From Piezodorus guildinii (taxonomy: Eukaryota > Arthropoda > Insecta > Hemiptera > Pentatomidae): DNA of 64,000 nt. The stretch spans positions 39,827,236 through 39,891,235 of the forward strand of contig CM041294.1 in NCBI GenBank assembly GCA_023052935.1, in the 5' to 3' direction. The position numbers and the translations under genes are program-made. Shown here piece after piece: positions 45,528 to 55,944 of this stretch (position 1 is the stretch's first letter; the number at the start of each line of letters is the position of its first letter). The notes under the pieces were generated by a model. The model was given only the letters and a program-made list of their open reading frames with translations. It made no database searches and was not told where the DNA came from.

Positions 45528-45746
45528 GTGAAGAAAAAGGTGACATTTGACTTGGAAAAGGTAACATTTGAAATGGAAAAGGTGACATTTGAAATGGAAA
45601 AGGTGACATTTGAAATGGAAATGGTTACATTTGACTTGGAAAGGGTTACATTTGACTTGGAAAAGGTTACACTTGACTTGGAAAAAGTTACATTTGACTT
45701 GGAAAAGGTTACAATTGACTTGGAAATGCTATACATAGCTGCCTGA
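45528..45746 (+). repeat. 21-bp minisatellite, right arm, open as a heptapeptide repeat
   Basis: Nine units mirror the left arm (VTFDLEK/VTFEMEK pattern). The plus-strand frame runs 72 codons and ends just outside the element. Confidence 0.9.
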
Positions 45747-45749
45747 TGC

Positions 45750-46020
45750 AAGGGTGTGGCGGTCTTTCCTCTTGTTTCATTCCTTCGTTCCAGGGCCGGC
45801 CGGCGCCTATTTTAGGATCCTTATTAGGATGAGAATGATACTTGTGAAATATGGTGAAGAAGTTTGCGTCGCTAGATGCATGTTCTTTTCTTTCTCTCTT
45901 GCTGTTTTTCTCCTTGCTTGCGGAGCATTCATGTCTCAGTGCGAGTACCTCCCTATGCCGCCAGATGGTCCTGTGTGCGCTTGTTTGTGTTGCTGCATGA
46001 AAGATGCCATATCTTAAAAT
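45750..46020. other. GC-richer flank of the foldback element, nothing recognised
   Basis: Overlapping frames (45754-46124) are rich in Cys and have no recognisable family. They overlap family R copy 10. Confidence 0.4.
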
Positions 46021-46029
46021 GGGTTAAGG

Positions 46030-46270
46030 GCCGTGTTCCCATAACAGGTACTTTACAGGAAGAAATTTCAAAATATCGTCTTTTCAGCACTATCAGACTT
46101 ACCACACACACGCGGACAAACTGACACAAACACAGACCTTCATGCGGGACTTTGTTATTTTGACTTAGGGAGCCCTAAACCGTGTATTTCCGTTGAAAAC
46201 AGGAATTCGAAAATTTTCACGATTGCAATAATTTCCATTACTATATATTTCATATATAGGTAAGCGAAAG
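46030..46270 (-). repeat. Family R repeat, copy 10, minus orientation
   Basis: The reverse complement holds the R 5' end (gaaattattgcaatcgtgaa, ttccTgttttcaac-like text, the GT run) and stops before the distal half. It ends with gtaagcgaaagtg, the family's terminal motif. Confidence 0.75.
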
Positions 46271-46384
46271 TGAAATAAAAATCAATAAAATGAGGCAATT
46301 TTATATTATTTTGAGTGAAAAGATGAACCAAAAAAATAAAGTAAAAATAACTTTACCTCTACAACTGATGAAGAGTTGAAGAGA

Positions 46385-46640
46385 TGGGTACATATAGAGA
46401 TTCGTACTGTTTCAAGGCCAATGGCCGTGTTATGAAATGATTAGGCCGAGATTACGCTCAGTCGCCAGGTTTTTTTCCACCATTTTAGGATACCCACTGT
46501 ATAATGGCTGGCTGTGCCGCACGTCTAAACAGAATTAACAGAATAATTAAGTATTGTGGCAGATCCAGGATTGGAACCCGGGACTAGGAGAACATTTGAC
46601 TAGCAGTCTACTAGACTAGCCGTTTCCTCGCGTACTTAAA
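46385..46640 (-). mobile_element. tRNA-derived SINE, family B, minus strand
   Basis: On the minus strand the head contains gctagtctagtagactgctag and a B-box-like gggttccaatcc (about 46571-46582). The body matches the SINE at 8530-8818 (aggcctaatca, agattcgtactg in reverse). No clear target-site duplication was found. Confidence 0.78.
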
Positions 46641-46964
46641 AGTTTCTTAACTTATTCAAGTTCATATCTCCCTAAATTGAAACTGGTTATGCTTAAGTGG
46701 TAGATAAGGGAAGTTTGCAACCCGCTAGAGAATCAAGTCCTGGCCTTATTGATCCTTCGAGAAGTTGTTCTATCAATCTCTCGTTTTTATGGTAGGGATG
46801 AAAGAAGTCCTAAAAGCTTGGAATCCTCTTGTGAGGGCCTCGTTAAAAAACTTATAGAGAATGTGTGAGATACTATTAGCTCTCTTCCAAGTCGTAAGGT
46901 TTTACGACATTTTTTTACTTTCTTCTGAAAAGATATGACAGAATCTTTATAACAAATGAATACA

Positions 46965-46999
<35 letters not shown>

Positions 47000-47010
47000 A
47001 TATATATAAG
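46965..47010. repeat. (AT)n microsatellite
   Basis: Interrupted AT run of about 44 bases. Confidence 0.95.
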
Positions 47011-47035
47011 TGATTAAAGTAGAGACGTTCCTTAT

Positions 47036-47314
47036 CATAATCTCCTTTATTATACAATAAACGGAAATAAATAGAACTATTGCAATAACAAATATTGCTA
47101 CAGTACAGGCCTTTCAGAACTTAACCTCTCTTTTAAAGTTGTTGCCTAATATATAAGGCATTGGCCTCCATAAACCAGTCTTTTTTGTTTGTTTTTTTCT
47201 AATCATCTTTATTATACAAAAACAAGAACAAATAAAACAATCGTATTTACAAATAATGCTACAGTACAGGTATTTCAGAACTTATAACTACCTTTTAAGG
47301 TAGTTGCCTAATAG

Positions 47315-47316
<2 letters not shown>
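47036..47316 (-). repeat. Direct duplication of a ~115-bp LINE-3'-end-like sequence
   Basis: 47036-47145 and 47199-47316 share tttattatacaa, gctacagtacagg, tttcagaactta and gttgcctaata. On the minus strand each ends in a gtataataaagatga-like stretch, suggesting a LINE or SINE 3' end. Confidence 0.6.

Positions 47317-47383
<67 letters not shown>
47317..47383. repeat. (TA)n microsatellite
   Basis: About 33 TA units directly after the second duplicated block. Confidence 0.97.
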
Positions 47384-47384
47384 C

Positions 47385-47912
47385 AGTGTATCGAGAATAC
47401 TGGGAGGAAAATAATAAATTTTGAATCATTTGAAATAAAACAGCTATCGAGCTACAAGCAGGAAGGTTTGTCAAAAGGGCTTTGCAAAAAATACACCCCT
47501 CCACTCCTAGAACAGGATAGCCCTCTACCTAGAAATCTTAGGCCGGACAGGATAGGAAGCGGAAGTCCAACTACGAACGGAGGAAGTCGGGGTTCAAGCC
47601 AGGGAAGAATTTAGCAGTTGTGCCCGAAGGTACCTTAATGTTACATTATGTGGTAAATCTCAACAAACCTCAGTATTCTCGATAATGAACAATTTGTAAT
47701 AATAAGTACTCTTTTATGAATGAATGCGTATTTTAAGATAATTACTTTATTCTCCTTTTTGCCACCTCATCCCAATAATGAATTGATAAACATGATACCT
47801 TAGGAAAAGAAATCCAATATGTTTATAAAATAAAAACCGAAAATTTATATATTAATTGATACAGTTTAGGAGTCAACGCTGCCCTAGTAAAGTAGCGGCC
47901 GAAACATAGTAA
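47385..47912 (+). repeat. Unclassified repeat family P, copy 2
   Basis: It matches 7900-8175 in order (cctcagtattctc, gccacctc, aaatccaat) and ends in a stem-loop cgctgc-cctagtaaa-gtagcg followed by GGCCGAAACATAG. The phrase gtatcgagaatactggg at 47389-47405 is an inverted relative of 47672-47690. The class is unresolved. Confidence 0.5.
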
Positions 47913-47919
47913 TATATAT

Positions 47920-48665
47920 ATATTTGTATAACTAAATATGTGTTCATATATATTACATATTCATATGGCACATATATTGTACCAGAATAAATAAAGAAGT
48001 AGTATTATTATATAAGTATGTATGAAATAGATTAGTGATTTATTATTTAGAAAAGTTCATCAAAACAAATACACAGGGTCTGTGTACAGTTGTCCAAATC
48101 AAACGGAGACAAAAATTTCTTTGATTACCATATTGATGAGAGCAATTATATCATACATTTATTCCATGAATATTAATTAGCAACCGTAGCAGTTTTATAG
48201 TGAATTTAATTCTATTTAAAATTAAATTGTAGAAAGAGAATAGAAGAGAGCTAATTAATTTTAACTATCTACCCTGCATTTAAAATATCAGCGATTCTGT
48301 TATTAAAATTTCGTGGAAGCTTTGATCTTAACAACGACCGATTGCCTCTGGATTTTATATACAATTAAAATCACTCTTTTTTTTAATAGGGTATAATCTG
48401 TTTTTTTGTAATTGATCGATTTTTTTTTTAATGCGTTTCATATGTTTATAATAAAAAAGTATATCGTAATTTTTCATTTCGTTGGTAATCTTATTTTATA
48501 TATAATTTGGCTACTTATGCTTTTAAAATAATGTGGTAAAAAAGACGTTTTTGAAGGTAGTGGTTAAGTTTTCAATCAGTTTTGGAGATTTTTACCCATC
48601 TTTATTAACTGTACCTGCCTTATATTTTTTCGGATCACACACCTCTATCGAAGGCTTATATAGTA
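47920..48665. other. AT-rich interval, nothing recognised
   Basis: No gene or repeat end supported. Confidence 0.5.
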
Positions 48666-48676
48666 AATTTATATAT

Positions 48677-48697
48677 GTAGTGTGTGTGTGTGTGTGT

Positions 48698-48750
<53 letters not shown>
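48677..48750. repeat. (GT)n microsatellite
   Basis: Long GT run with one interruption (ggtg). It produces the Cys-Val repeats in the overlapping frame. Confidence 0.97.
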
Positions 48751-48751
<1 letters not shown>

Positions 48752-49115
48752 TAGGTGTTGTATAATAGATAGTTTTAACTTTTAAGAACTGTCTATCCAA
48801 TCTTCCATTTATAACTCGAAGAATTCATGGTATTATTCATAATTTATGTTTGAATATTATTCAGAATTTTTGTTTAAATATTGAATTTTATAGTATGAAG
48901 AAAATTGTTTTTATTATTGTAATAGGTAAATGATGATTATTTAATGTATTGTAGTGGGTCTCCATTGATATATAATTGTTATTATTGTAAAAATAAAGTT
49001 TTGAGGGAGATTTAAAAACCATTTATTTTAATTATAAAACAAATTGTATGTATAATTTATAAAATACTTATTATGTGCAGTGTCTCGATTACCTCAAATG
49101 ATTAAGTTAATTATA

Positions 49116-49842
49116 CCTTCAACGCTTCTTAAATACCGATAAGACAACATATTTGATTAGTAGCAGAAACGGTGGCGAACTTGGTGATATTGATATATCA
49201 GGGCATACTTTTAAACACGCAGAGAAATTCAAGTATTTAGGTTCAATGATAACAAGAAAAAATTAAATCCAGGAAGAAATAAAGTCCCGGTTAAAGGAGA
49301 GAAATGCGTGTTATTATTCAGTTGCTATGTTACTCAGCTCACAGCTTCTATCTAAAAAGTTAAAGGTTAGAATTTATAAAACCATTATTCTTCTGACGGT
49401 TGTTTGCGAATGTGATACGTGGCCGATTACTTTGAAGGATGAACAACGGCTTAAGGTTTTCGAAAATAAGGTACTGCGTAAAATTTTTGGTCCGAAGAGA
49501 GATGAGGCCACTGGAGAGTTTAGAAGGTTGCATAACGCGGAATCGCGGAACTTGTATCCTGTGAATATAATTGAGTTGATAGCATTGTGGAGACTCAAAT
49601 GGGCGAGTAATGTTGTTGGGTAAGGAGTGAATTCCGAGAAAGTTGGTATTCGCTGATCCGACTGGTAGGCGTCCGAAAGGTAGGCCGAAACGTCGATGGG
49701 AGGATTGCGTTAAGGCTGATCTCGGGGGCTTGGGCCTGAACGGTGAACATTGGACGAGTCTGTGTAGGCGGAATTCGGTGGTATCGGCATCGAACCGTCG
49801 GTTTCGGTAAGCCTATTATTATTATTAACCCTTCAACGCTTC
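49116..49842 (+). mobile_element. 5'-truncated RTE/CR1-like LINE, 13-bp TSD
   Basis: ccttcaacgcttc lies at 49116-49128 and 49830-49842. The insert (49129-49829) ends in an (att)n tail at about 49814-49827. It starts after reverse transcriptase motif C. Confidence 0.88.
49140..49810 (+). pseudogene. LINE reverse transcriptase thumb and C-terminal region, broken
   Basis: Early text reads FKYLGSMITRK just before a stop at 49264-49266. The frame 49327-49623 gives SSQLLSKKLKVRIYKT, then the TWPIT and KVFENKVLRKIFGPKRDE blocks and RLKWASNVVG. After its stop, a GRPKGRPKRRWEDC-like block is readable near 49665-49710. It is a relative of the fragment at 36430-36795. Confidence 0.82.
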
Positions 49843-49844
49843 AT

Positions 49845-50795
49845 TATTATTTACACCTTTATACTTTCTACTACTTAAGTGAGATTCTCAACATTTCCTG
49901 ATATATCTTCTCAGAATACTCTGAGCCCCTCAGAACATCAGATATAATTGTCAGCCCTCCACACAATGGTAAGCAATATGTTTTTCAGGTAAAATTTATA
50001 TGCAAATAATAAAACAGAATCCCTTTAATTTGATATTTAACTCTACAAAAAACCAGTACCTTTACCAAGCTATCTAATTTTGCTGCCCATAATATATTTT
50101 TCGAAATTCTACTATTTCATTCATTGACCATTTATATACGCTCTCGGCCTTCGGATTTATGCACTCCGACAAACCGAACTGCACATTTAGACTGATCGTT
50201 TTTTATCCGATCGTCAAGCCTATGGAATTCTATTTCTATTTTTATCTAACACTCCAACTCTCTTCCTACCTTCAAATCACGCTTTTTTATTCATCTCATG
50301 ACCGCCCAGTCACAATGAAAGTTTAAATGAGGTTCTACTTTTTTTTCTTATTGTTTGCATATTTATATTTTCTATCAGAATTCGTTAACCTGTTTATATT
50401 TGTTTTATTTACTCTAAGACTCCACCTCTAAGTTAATGTTATTATAAAGGGACTTGCCCCAGGATAATAAAGAATTTATCCTTTAAAAAAATACGGAACA
50501 TTGGAACTCCATTGTTATTTCACGTTTACAAATTTAAAAACATTAAACCAAACATTAGGTGACTTCTAGACAGACAGGTTCCAGTTTTAGGCCAGTCTTT
50601 TATTGTTTCAAAAACTTTTTTTTTTGGGGTGGGGGAAGAAATAGTTTTAAAAAAAAGTGCCATATCCACAAGCAATAAGTTTCTGGCTCTAACATGAATA
50701 TTTACTAGATGAAGAATATAGATTTATAACAAGAGGAAATTATAGATGCAAAAGAAAAAAAAATTAAATTACTAAAACTAAATTACTTACAAGAT
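49845..50795. other. Interval without a recognised element
   Basis: No supported feature. Confidence 0.45.
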
Positions 50796-50799
50796 GTAT

Positions 50800-51050
50800 A
50801 CAAAAGTAGTATTGGACTAGACATAGTTGCATGAAAAAATTACTAAACCAAATGAGAATAGATAATGATGACAATTGTGTAATATGCAGTCCCTGAAGAC
50901 CCGCGCCACATCCTATTCAGAAGTAGAAAATGCAGAAAGAAATAAGGAGATGCAATTCCATTAGAGAGAGGCATTTTTACAAAATTTAGAAAAACAAAAG
51001 CTTGCGATGATGAAACAATTCTTCGTCAACATTCATTGAAAATCTAGGAG
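50800..51050 (+). pseudogene. C-terminal remnant of an RNase H-bearing LINE ORF2
   Basis: MRIDNDDNCVICS followed, one frame over, by PEDPRHILFRSRKCRK resembles the cysteine/histidine-rich end of I- or R1-type LINE ORF2 proteins (C-X2-C then H then C). Stops and frameshifts follow. This is inferred from motif order. Confidence 0.5.
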
Positions 51051-51280
51051 AAGCTATGAAGAATCCACAGAATTTACTTATTTATTTTAAAAATTATAAT
51101 TGTTAATTAATTTGTTTTTTTTTTCTAATGTTTCACTTTTAATTTATTTTTTAAAGTTGAAACTTTAAGCGAGTTATGCGATTTTTGGCAGGGGTAAAGA
51201 TTTTGATTTCATTAACTTAAAGACGGTTTGCGTTACCAACATGCTATAGACTGGCGCATGCACAGTGGTCTGTGTTCACC

Positions 51281-51362
51281 CGTTCACTGTAGATAGGATA
51301 TCGATATCCATTTCCGTGAACGTTATCAATACCGGTGTAATATCGGCACACAAATATCGATA
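51281..51362. promoter_or_regulatory. Paired TATCGATA (DRE-like) sites within nested palindromes
   Basis: TATCGATA occurs at 51299-51306 inside the 14-bp palindrome ggatatcgatatcc, and again at 51355-51362. The arms cgttcac (51281-51287) and gtgaacg (51316-51322) bracket the first. TATCGATA is the core DREF-binding motif of insect housekeeping promoters (established in Drosophila). No adjacent gene is seen, so function is unproven. Confidence 0.3.
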
Positions 51363-51709
51363 TTTAAAAATATAGTTATTCCAGTATTTAACTGAATAAA
51401 AATCCGATGCGAATGAAATGAATAAAAAAATGGTGAATAAACTATGTCATAGAACTTTCCTTCTACTTTATATAAAGTTAATATTATGAATATGTTTATT
51501 CTCTTTATTAAATCATTACTTTGCATGAAAATATTTAAGCATACGAAGCATAATCATGATGATCTTATTTTCAATATTTACATCGCAGTAAAACGAAATT
51601 GAAAAGAATATCTTGATCATATTAGCATATAAATATGACATTTAAAAATTAAATTCATTTTATATAGATTTCAATTAAGCACAATTTATATTTTATTATT
51701 GCAAAAACT

Positions 51710-52195
51710 GCAACCGTAGTGAACAACAGCACATGTTCAGTCTGCCAGAAGAGTGCTCCGTCTTCTCCGGCCACTGAGCCACAGCCCTACTGAGAGATCT
51801 CAAATGGATAAGAATCTCGGAAAAGACGGCGTGGACTATCGTGACAGATTCGCGGGGTGTCCTAGCAGCCATAGACAGCCAAACACCATCTAATGCTATT
51901 AAAACTTAATAAATGAATGGTGTGAGACAAAAAATGATATCTAAACTTGTGGTTATGATATAGGTACCGGCTCACTGAGGGATTCCTGGGAACGAAAGAG
52001 TTGATCAAGCAGAAAATTCAGCTGGAATGGGAGAAGCATTGGACATAAAGGGAAGGAAGCCGCAATGGATGCTTGGGAAAATCGCTCAAAAAAAAAAATT
52101 CCACTAAATGAGTGGAAGGACGGTTGGAAGGAGACAATGTCCAAATTGAGAACAATCAAATCCGACTGTCAAAAATAGAGAATTACTTTTTAAGA
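51710..52195 (+). pseudogene. RNase H domain remnant of a LINE, plus strand
   Basis: Pieces read in order: QQHMFSLPEECSVFS, IVTDSRGVLAAIDSQTP, NAIIKTLINEWCETKND, VPAH then GIPGNERVDQAE, and EWKDGWKETMSKLRTIKSDCQK. These are typical of RNase H domains in I/R1-type LINE ORF2. Several stops and frame changes interrupt them. The last block closely matches the minus-strand copy at 62222-63245. Confidence 0.72.
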
Positions 52196-52617
52196 ACAAC
52201 CAGTGTTACACACCTATATACATTCCAAAATAAGTCTCAAATAATGATTAATTTTGAACTCAGTCTAGGAGGTTATGGATTTGAATGTTGAACTTTGATA
52301 ACTGAACTTAAGAACAATATATTTATAATATTAGCCAAGAAATAACTATATTTATAAATATCTTCATTTTTCATTAAATTATATTTAATAAATAAATAGG
52401 GAAGATCCCCGCTTTTGAGTCAAAAATCCTGTTAGGTTTGCGAATTTGGGTTGAAAGGAGGAAATTAAAAATAATAAAATTAGGTTTAAGCGTTATAGGG
52501 ATAAGTAGAAAAATTATGCAATAGCCTAATCAACAAAATTTTACTGACAATAACGATTGAAGAGAAACAGAAAATTAAGCGTAATATAGAAAAAAAAAAC
52601 AGATATAAAAGAAAGCG

Positions 52618-53697
52618 GTTATATAGATATTTTTTTATTTTTTTATTTAACAACAAGAAATATACAAATGCCTTTGGGCATATATTGTAACATTGATGAT
52701 CATTACGTAAAACCTTCTTCAGGATTCTTCTGAATTCGTGGATGAAGAAACCTCCCAGTGAAGGCACTTCTAGCGTGGAAGTTCTGTATTAAAGAAGTAG
52801 GTCTCTGCTCCAGAGGCGTTTCAGTCTCCTTGGTGGGTTTTGTGGTAGTGTGTCTGTCAGTAATGTTTGTACCAGTAGGTTTGGATGTTCTGCGAGTAAG
52901 TCGTGAAATTTCTTGTAGTATAGCTTAATGACATCCGTTACGATCGGTATGTTGAGGTCTTTGTGTAATGATTTATTGGTTACGTAAAAGGGACAGTGGG
53001 TAATGAAGCGAAGGAATTTAGATTGAAAGATTTGAATTTTTCGTAAGTGTAATTTTTTACATGAGCCCCACGCCTGAGTACCGTAAGTCCATACAGGTTT
53101 AAGTAGCATGTTGTATATAATAGTTTTGTTGTTTAGTGATAGTTTGTTTTTATGGTGAAGAAGTCGTCTAAGTATTGAGAGTCGATGATTCAGTCTTTTT
53201 TTCAAAGAACTTACATGTTTCCATGTCAGGCGTCTATCCATTGTCAGTCCTAAGTATTTTTTTTCTGTTTGTTTTGTAACTCAACGTTGTAAAATGATAG
53301 TGGAGGGCAATCAGAACGTCTAAGGGTGAATGTCACATGACTTGATTTATGTTTGTTTATTTTGTTACGGGTTTGAACATTGTGTGAGGCTGTGGTCGGA
53401 TCAGTACTCGTTTAGAGGATTACGGTGTCGTCTGCGTATGTTGCAAGTAATGTGTCGGGTGCCTGTGGTATGTCAGAAGTGTATATAGTATACACAACTG
53501 GGCCCAAAATGCTGCCTTGCGGAACTCCTGCACCAACTCGACAGTAGTAGGAATGTTTACCATCTTGATTGACTACGAAAAACCTATCCTCAAGATACGA
53601 CCTAATTATTAAATAATAAGTATGCGGTAAAATTTATTTGATTTTACTAAGAAGGCCATCATGCCACACCAGCCAGGAGGCCATGTTATATAGATAT
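52618..53697 (-). mobile_element. 5'-truncated Jockey-type LINE, third family (Je), 13-bp TSD
   Basis: gttatatagatat is found at 52618-52630 and 53685-53697. The insert 52631-53684 is on the minus strand, with a T-rich start (poly(A) side) and its 5' end just upstream of reverse transcriptase motif B. Confidence 0.9.
52789..53580 (-). pseudogene. Jockey-type reverse transcriptase C-terminal part, frameshifted
   Basis: Motif B (GVPQGSILGP) and motif C (TYADDTVIL) are readable at about 53530-53410 on the minus strand. After a frame break near 53270 the frame 53241-52789 continues with MDRRLTWKHVSSLKKRL, LLKPVWTYGTQAWG and PRRLKRLWSRDLL. Catalytic residues in motif C are intact. Confidence 0.87.
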
Positions 53698-54115
53698 AAA
53701 AAAGAAATCAACCATTTTAATTTTTCATAGATCAACCTTCTAAAACAGAGAATAATTCGAATTATAATACTGAAATTCAAGATGAAGAGAAAATTAAGGG
53801 TCGTCATTCCATCATACAGATGGCAGTCCGTAAAAATAAAATTGCTATGTGTGTCACCAACTCCTACAATCTACAGTCACATAATGATTATTGAAGATGA
53901 TATATCTCTACAATGTGATGATGTTTTAAAATTAAATGTAAAATAACAAAAAAATGCATTCTCAACATAATCTAATTTTACAAACGTACTCTTCTTTCCA
54001 ACGAAATTCCGGTGCAAACCGGTTTTTTAATCGTGAATTTAAAAACAAATTTTCACTTCTATCGGCAGTGATGTGACTGCCTGAATTTAATTTTTTTCTA
54101 TTGATTTATTATGTA

Positions 54116-54117
<2 letters not shown>

Positions 54118-54156
<39 letters not shown>

Positions 54157-54160
54157 TTTT
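54118..54160. repeat. (AT)n then poly-T
   Basis: About 30 bases of AT followed by a T run, next to a possible LINE 3' end (aataaataaaagttgtat repeated at 54268-54315). Confidence 0.9.
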
Positions 54161-54835
54161 TGTATTAAGTATTCTGCAGCAATTTATCTAACTTTGTATT
54201 AAATTTTACCAAATATGTATCCGCCAAATTGAATCCAGTCTCAAATCCTAAAGGTCATTTGTAAATATTCAATAAATAAAAGTTGTATAAATAAAGGTTG
54301 TATAAATAAAATAAAACTAATAAAAAAAAATGTACTTATGATGTTAATTCTCAACCGAATGTTTTGCATGAGCAGTGGTTACTGACATGGTTGAACTCTT
54401 GGTTAGCATAGGGCTCAGCACGGAAAATGTTTTTGCTCATATTTTGACAATGCATGCCTAGCCTACGAAATAGTGGTGTGAGAATGAACCTAGTATAAAT
54501 AAAAAACATTTTCTGTGAATTAGCCTGTGTACAGCTTTATAGTAATCAGACTTTATCCTTTCCTTCATCAAGAGAGATATGGAAACATAAAATTTTACAT
54601 CACTGATACATTCGAAAATCATATTAAAATAGTTTTAGAAATAAAAGTAGTTTTTACAAAGCGAGGAATAGATTTACAGATCAGGAAAAAGTCAAGCTGT
54701 CCGACCAATAAAAAGCCAATTTGTTACGTAATCCCTGACTCACATGAGCGTAAGTAATTTATATTAAATTTTCCAAAGCTCACGTGCAACCCCGAGGGAG
54801 AAACGTTGACTCCAGTCCACTTTTAAAAGGAATTA

Positions 54836-55085
54836 AATACAATGGAGCTGGAGAAGATGGCGGTACTATTAGAGGAGCGTGGAGAGCCGCTGATAACGCC
54901 ACAGGAGGCCCTCAGTTCCTTATAGAGCCGTCTCCTGATGAACTCTCCAGGCAAGTTATTAATTAACTATTGCTAGACAAGGCTGTCCCACCACGTGTCT
55001 CTTCTCTTAAAGCCGGAGTCAAAAAACTCATATCACCCGACTTGACGGGGTTAAGCAATCGAGGAAAGGCGCTAGAGGGCATAAT
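54836..55085 (+). pseudogene. Short coding-like remnant, family unknown
   Basis: The frame from the ATG at 54841 reads MELEKMAVLLEERGEPLITPQEALSSL, then hits a stop. Farther on, another block reads AVPPRVSSLKAGVKKLISPDL. The text looks like once-coding sequence but no family is recognised. Confidence 0.3.
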
Positions 55086-55193
55086 GTTTGCAACTTCATT
55101 TATTTTATACATATTTATTCACTGGTTCGACTTTCTCTCCTAATCTGCGTCTTCGAAAAATAGACTCATTATCGTTGTTAAATTTTTATTTTA

Positions 55194-55235
55194 ACCAACT
55201 ACGTCACATTTTTTTTTTAATGTGGCGTAGTTGGT
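55194..55235. repeat. Short hairpin, 17-bp stem with T8 loop
   Basis: accaactacgtcacatt and aatgtggcgtagttggt are complementary with one G-T pair, around a run of T. Confidence 0.85.
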
Positions 55236-55258
55236 AATCCACTCTGTTTTTTTGTGAT

Positions 55259-55481
55259 AATTTAAATTTAGTTTATTTATTTAACGCCACTTTATGCTAC
55301 TATGGCTAATCGGACGATGCTACAGTGGGAGTCCTAAATTTTGCCTATCCAGGTTTTATTAGGATAGGGATCTTTAACGAGTACCTGACATCGCACAGGC
55401 TCGGGACCACCTTTTGACGTCCCCTCCGAGGACGGCGTAACTAAGGATTTTTTACTCCCATTAAAAATTTAAATTTAGTTT
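55259..55481 (-). mobile_element. tRNA-derived SINE, family A, head missing, 16-bp TSD
   Basis: aatttaaatttagttt is found at 55259-55274 and 55466-55481. The insert shares the cggacgatgctacagtggg and cgcacaggctcgggac blocks with the other family A copies. The tRNA-like head is absent, as in a 5'-truncated copy. Confidence 0.87.
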
Positions 55482-55559
55482 TAATATATTGTAATATATC
55501 TCAATAAAAAAAAAAAAAAAAAAGTTTTAATATAAATTTATTATTGTGGATGTGTTTAC

Positions 55560-55665
55560 ATTCTCCCACCATGCGCCCTGATGATGACCCACAAAGGGGG
55601 TCGAAACGTTGGCAAACAATAAAATAGTTGAAACTATTTAGTTGTTTCATTTAATGACCGCCACC
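55560..55665 (+). repeat. Retroelement-end-like segment with CUGAUGA...GAAAC core
   Basis: ctgatgatgaccc, acaaagg, gggtcgaaacgtt: a 5-bp stem (gaccc/gggtc) lies between CTGATGA and GAAAC, resembling stem II of a hammerhead ribozyme, with one extra base after CTGATGA. Flanking stems are not convincing. An imperfect hairpin follows (aatagttgaaactatt). Confidence 0.35.
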
Positions 55666-55944
55666 CGGACTAATTCCTTCCAGCTATAAATTTATTATAT
55701 TTAAGAGTGTAATTATACTGATTAAAAGATTTGGAACTTGGATAGAAAGGATTGACATGTAAGAATGTTCATAGTTAACGTATAGCAATAAAGATATGTG
55801 ATATAATTTACCTATATTTATTCAATGTGGAAAATTATACATTTTTATTTATTTGTGAAGAAATATGTTTAAAAGTCCTACACTAGTATTATCTGTACCC
55901 TCGCTCAGCTTCCACTGGCTCTCAAGACCAGTGACGCGGCTGAG

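Larger units (their letters stand above)
41770..45733. mobile_element. Foldback-type element with long, tandem-repeat-bearing inverted arms
   Basis: The first and last ~480 bp are near-identical inverted copies, starting at gcatttccaagtcaattg and its complement. Each arm has, from the outside in: nine units of a 21-bp minisatellite (about 41771-41965 and 45537-45730), a unique AT-rich block, then an array of ~111-bp units (about 42195-43550 and 44280-45270). A non-palindromic centre lies at about 43550-44180. TA occurs at both outer ends, but the target duplication is ambiguous. There is no transposase frame. The architecture matches foldback-type elements (established for Drosophila FB and Galileo); the superfamily is not known. 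Confidence 0.85.

Noticed and set aside
45754..46124. Cys-rich small secreted protein
   Set aside because: Two overlapping frames with similar openness, no family, and the end lies within family R copy 10.
47295..47504. Minus-strand open frame with Tyr-Ile repeats
   Set aside because: It runs through the (TA)n microsatellite. The remaining residues have no motif.
48533..48754. Open frame ending in Cys-Val repeats
   Set aside because: The repeat is the (GT)n microsatellite and the rest is AT-rich chance sequence.
55578..55612. Functional hammerhead ribozyme
   Set aside because: One extra base follows CTGATGA, and no stem III with a cleavage triplet or stem I could be drawn. Kept only as a motif observation.
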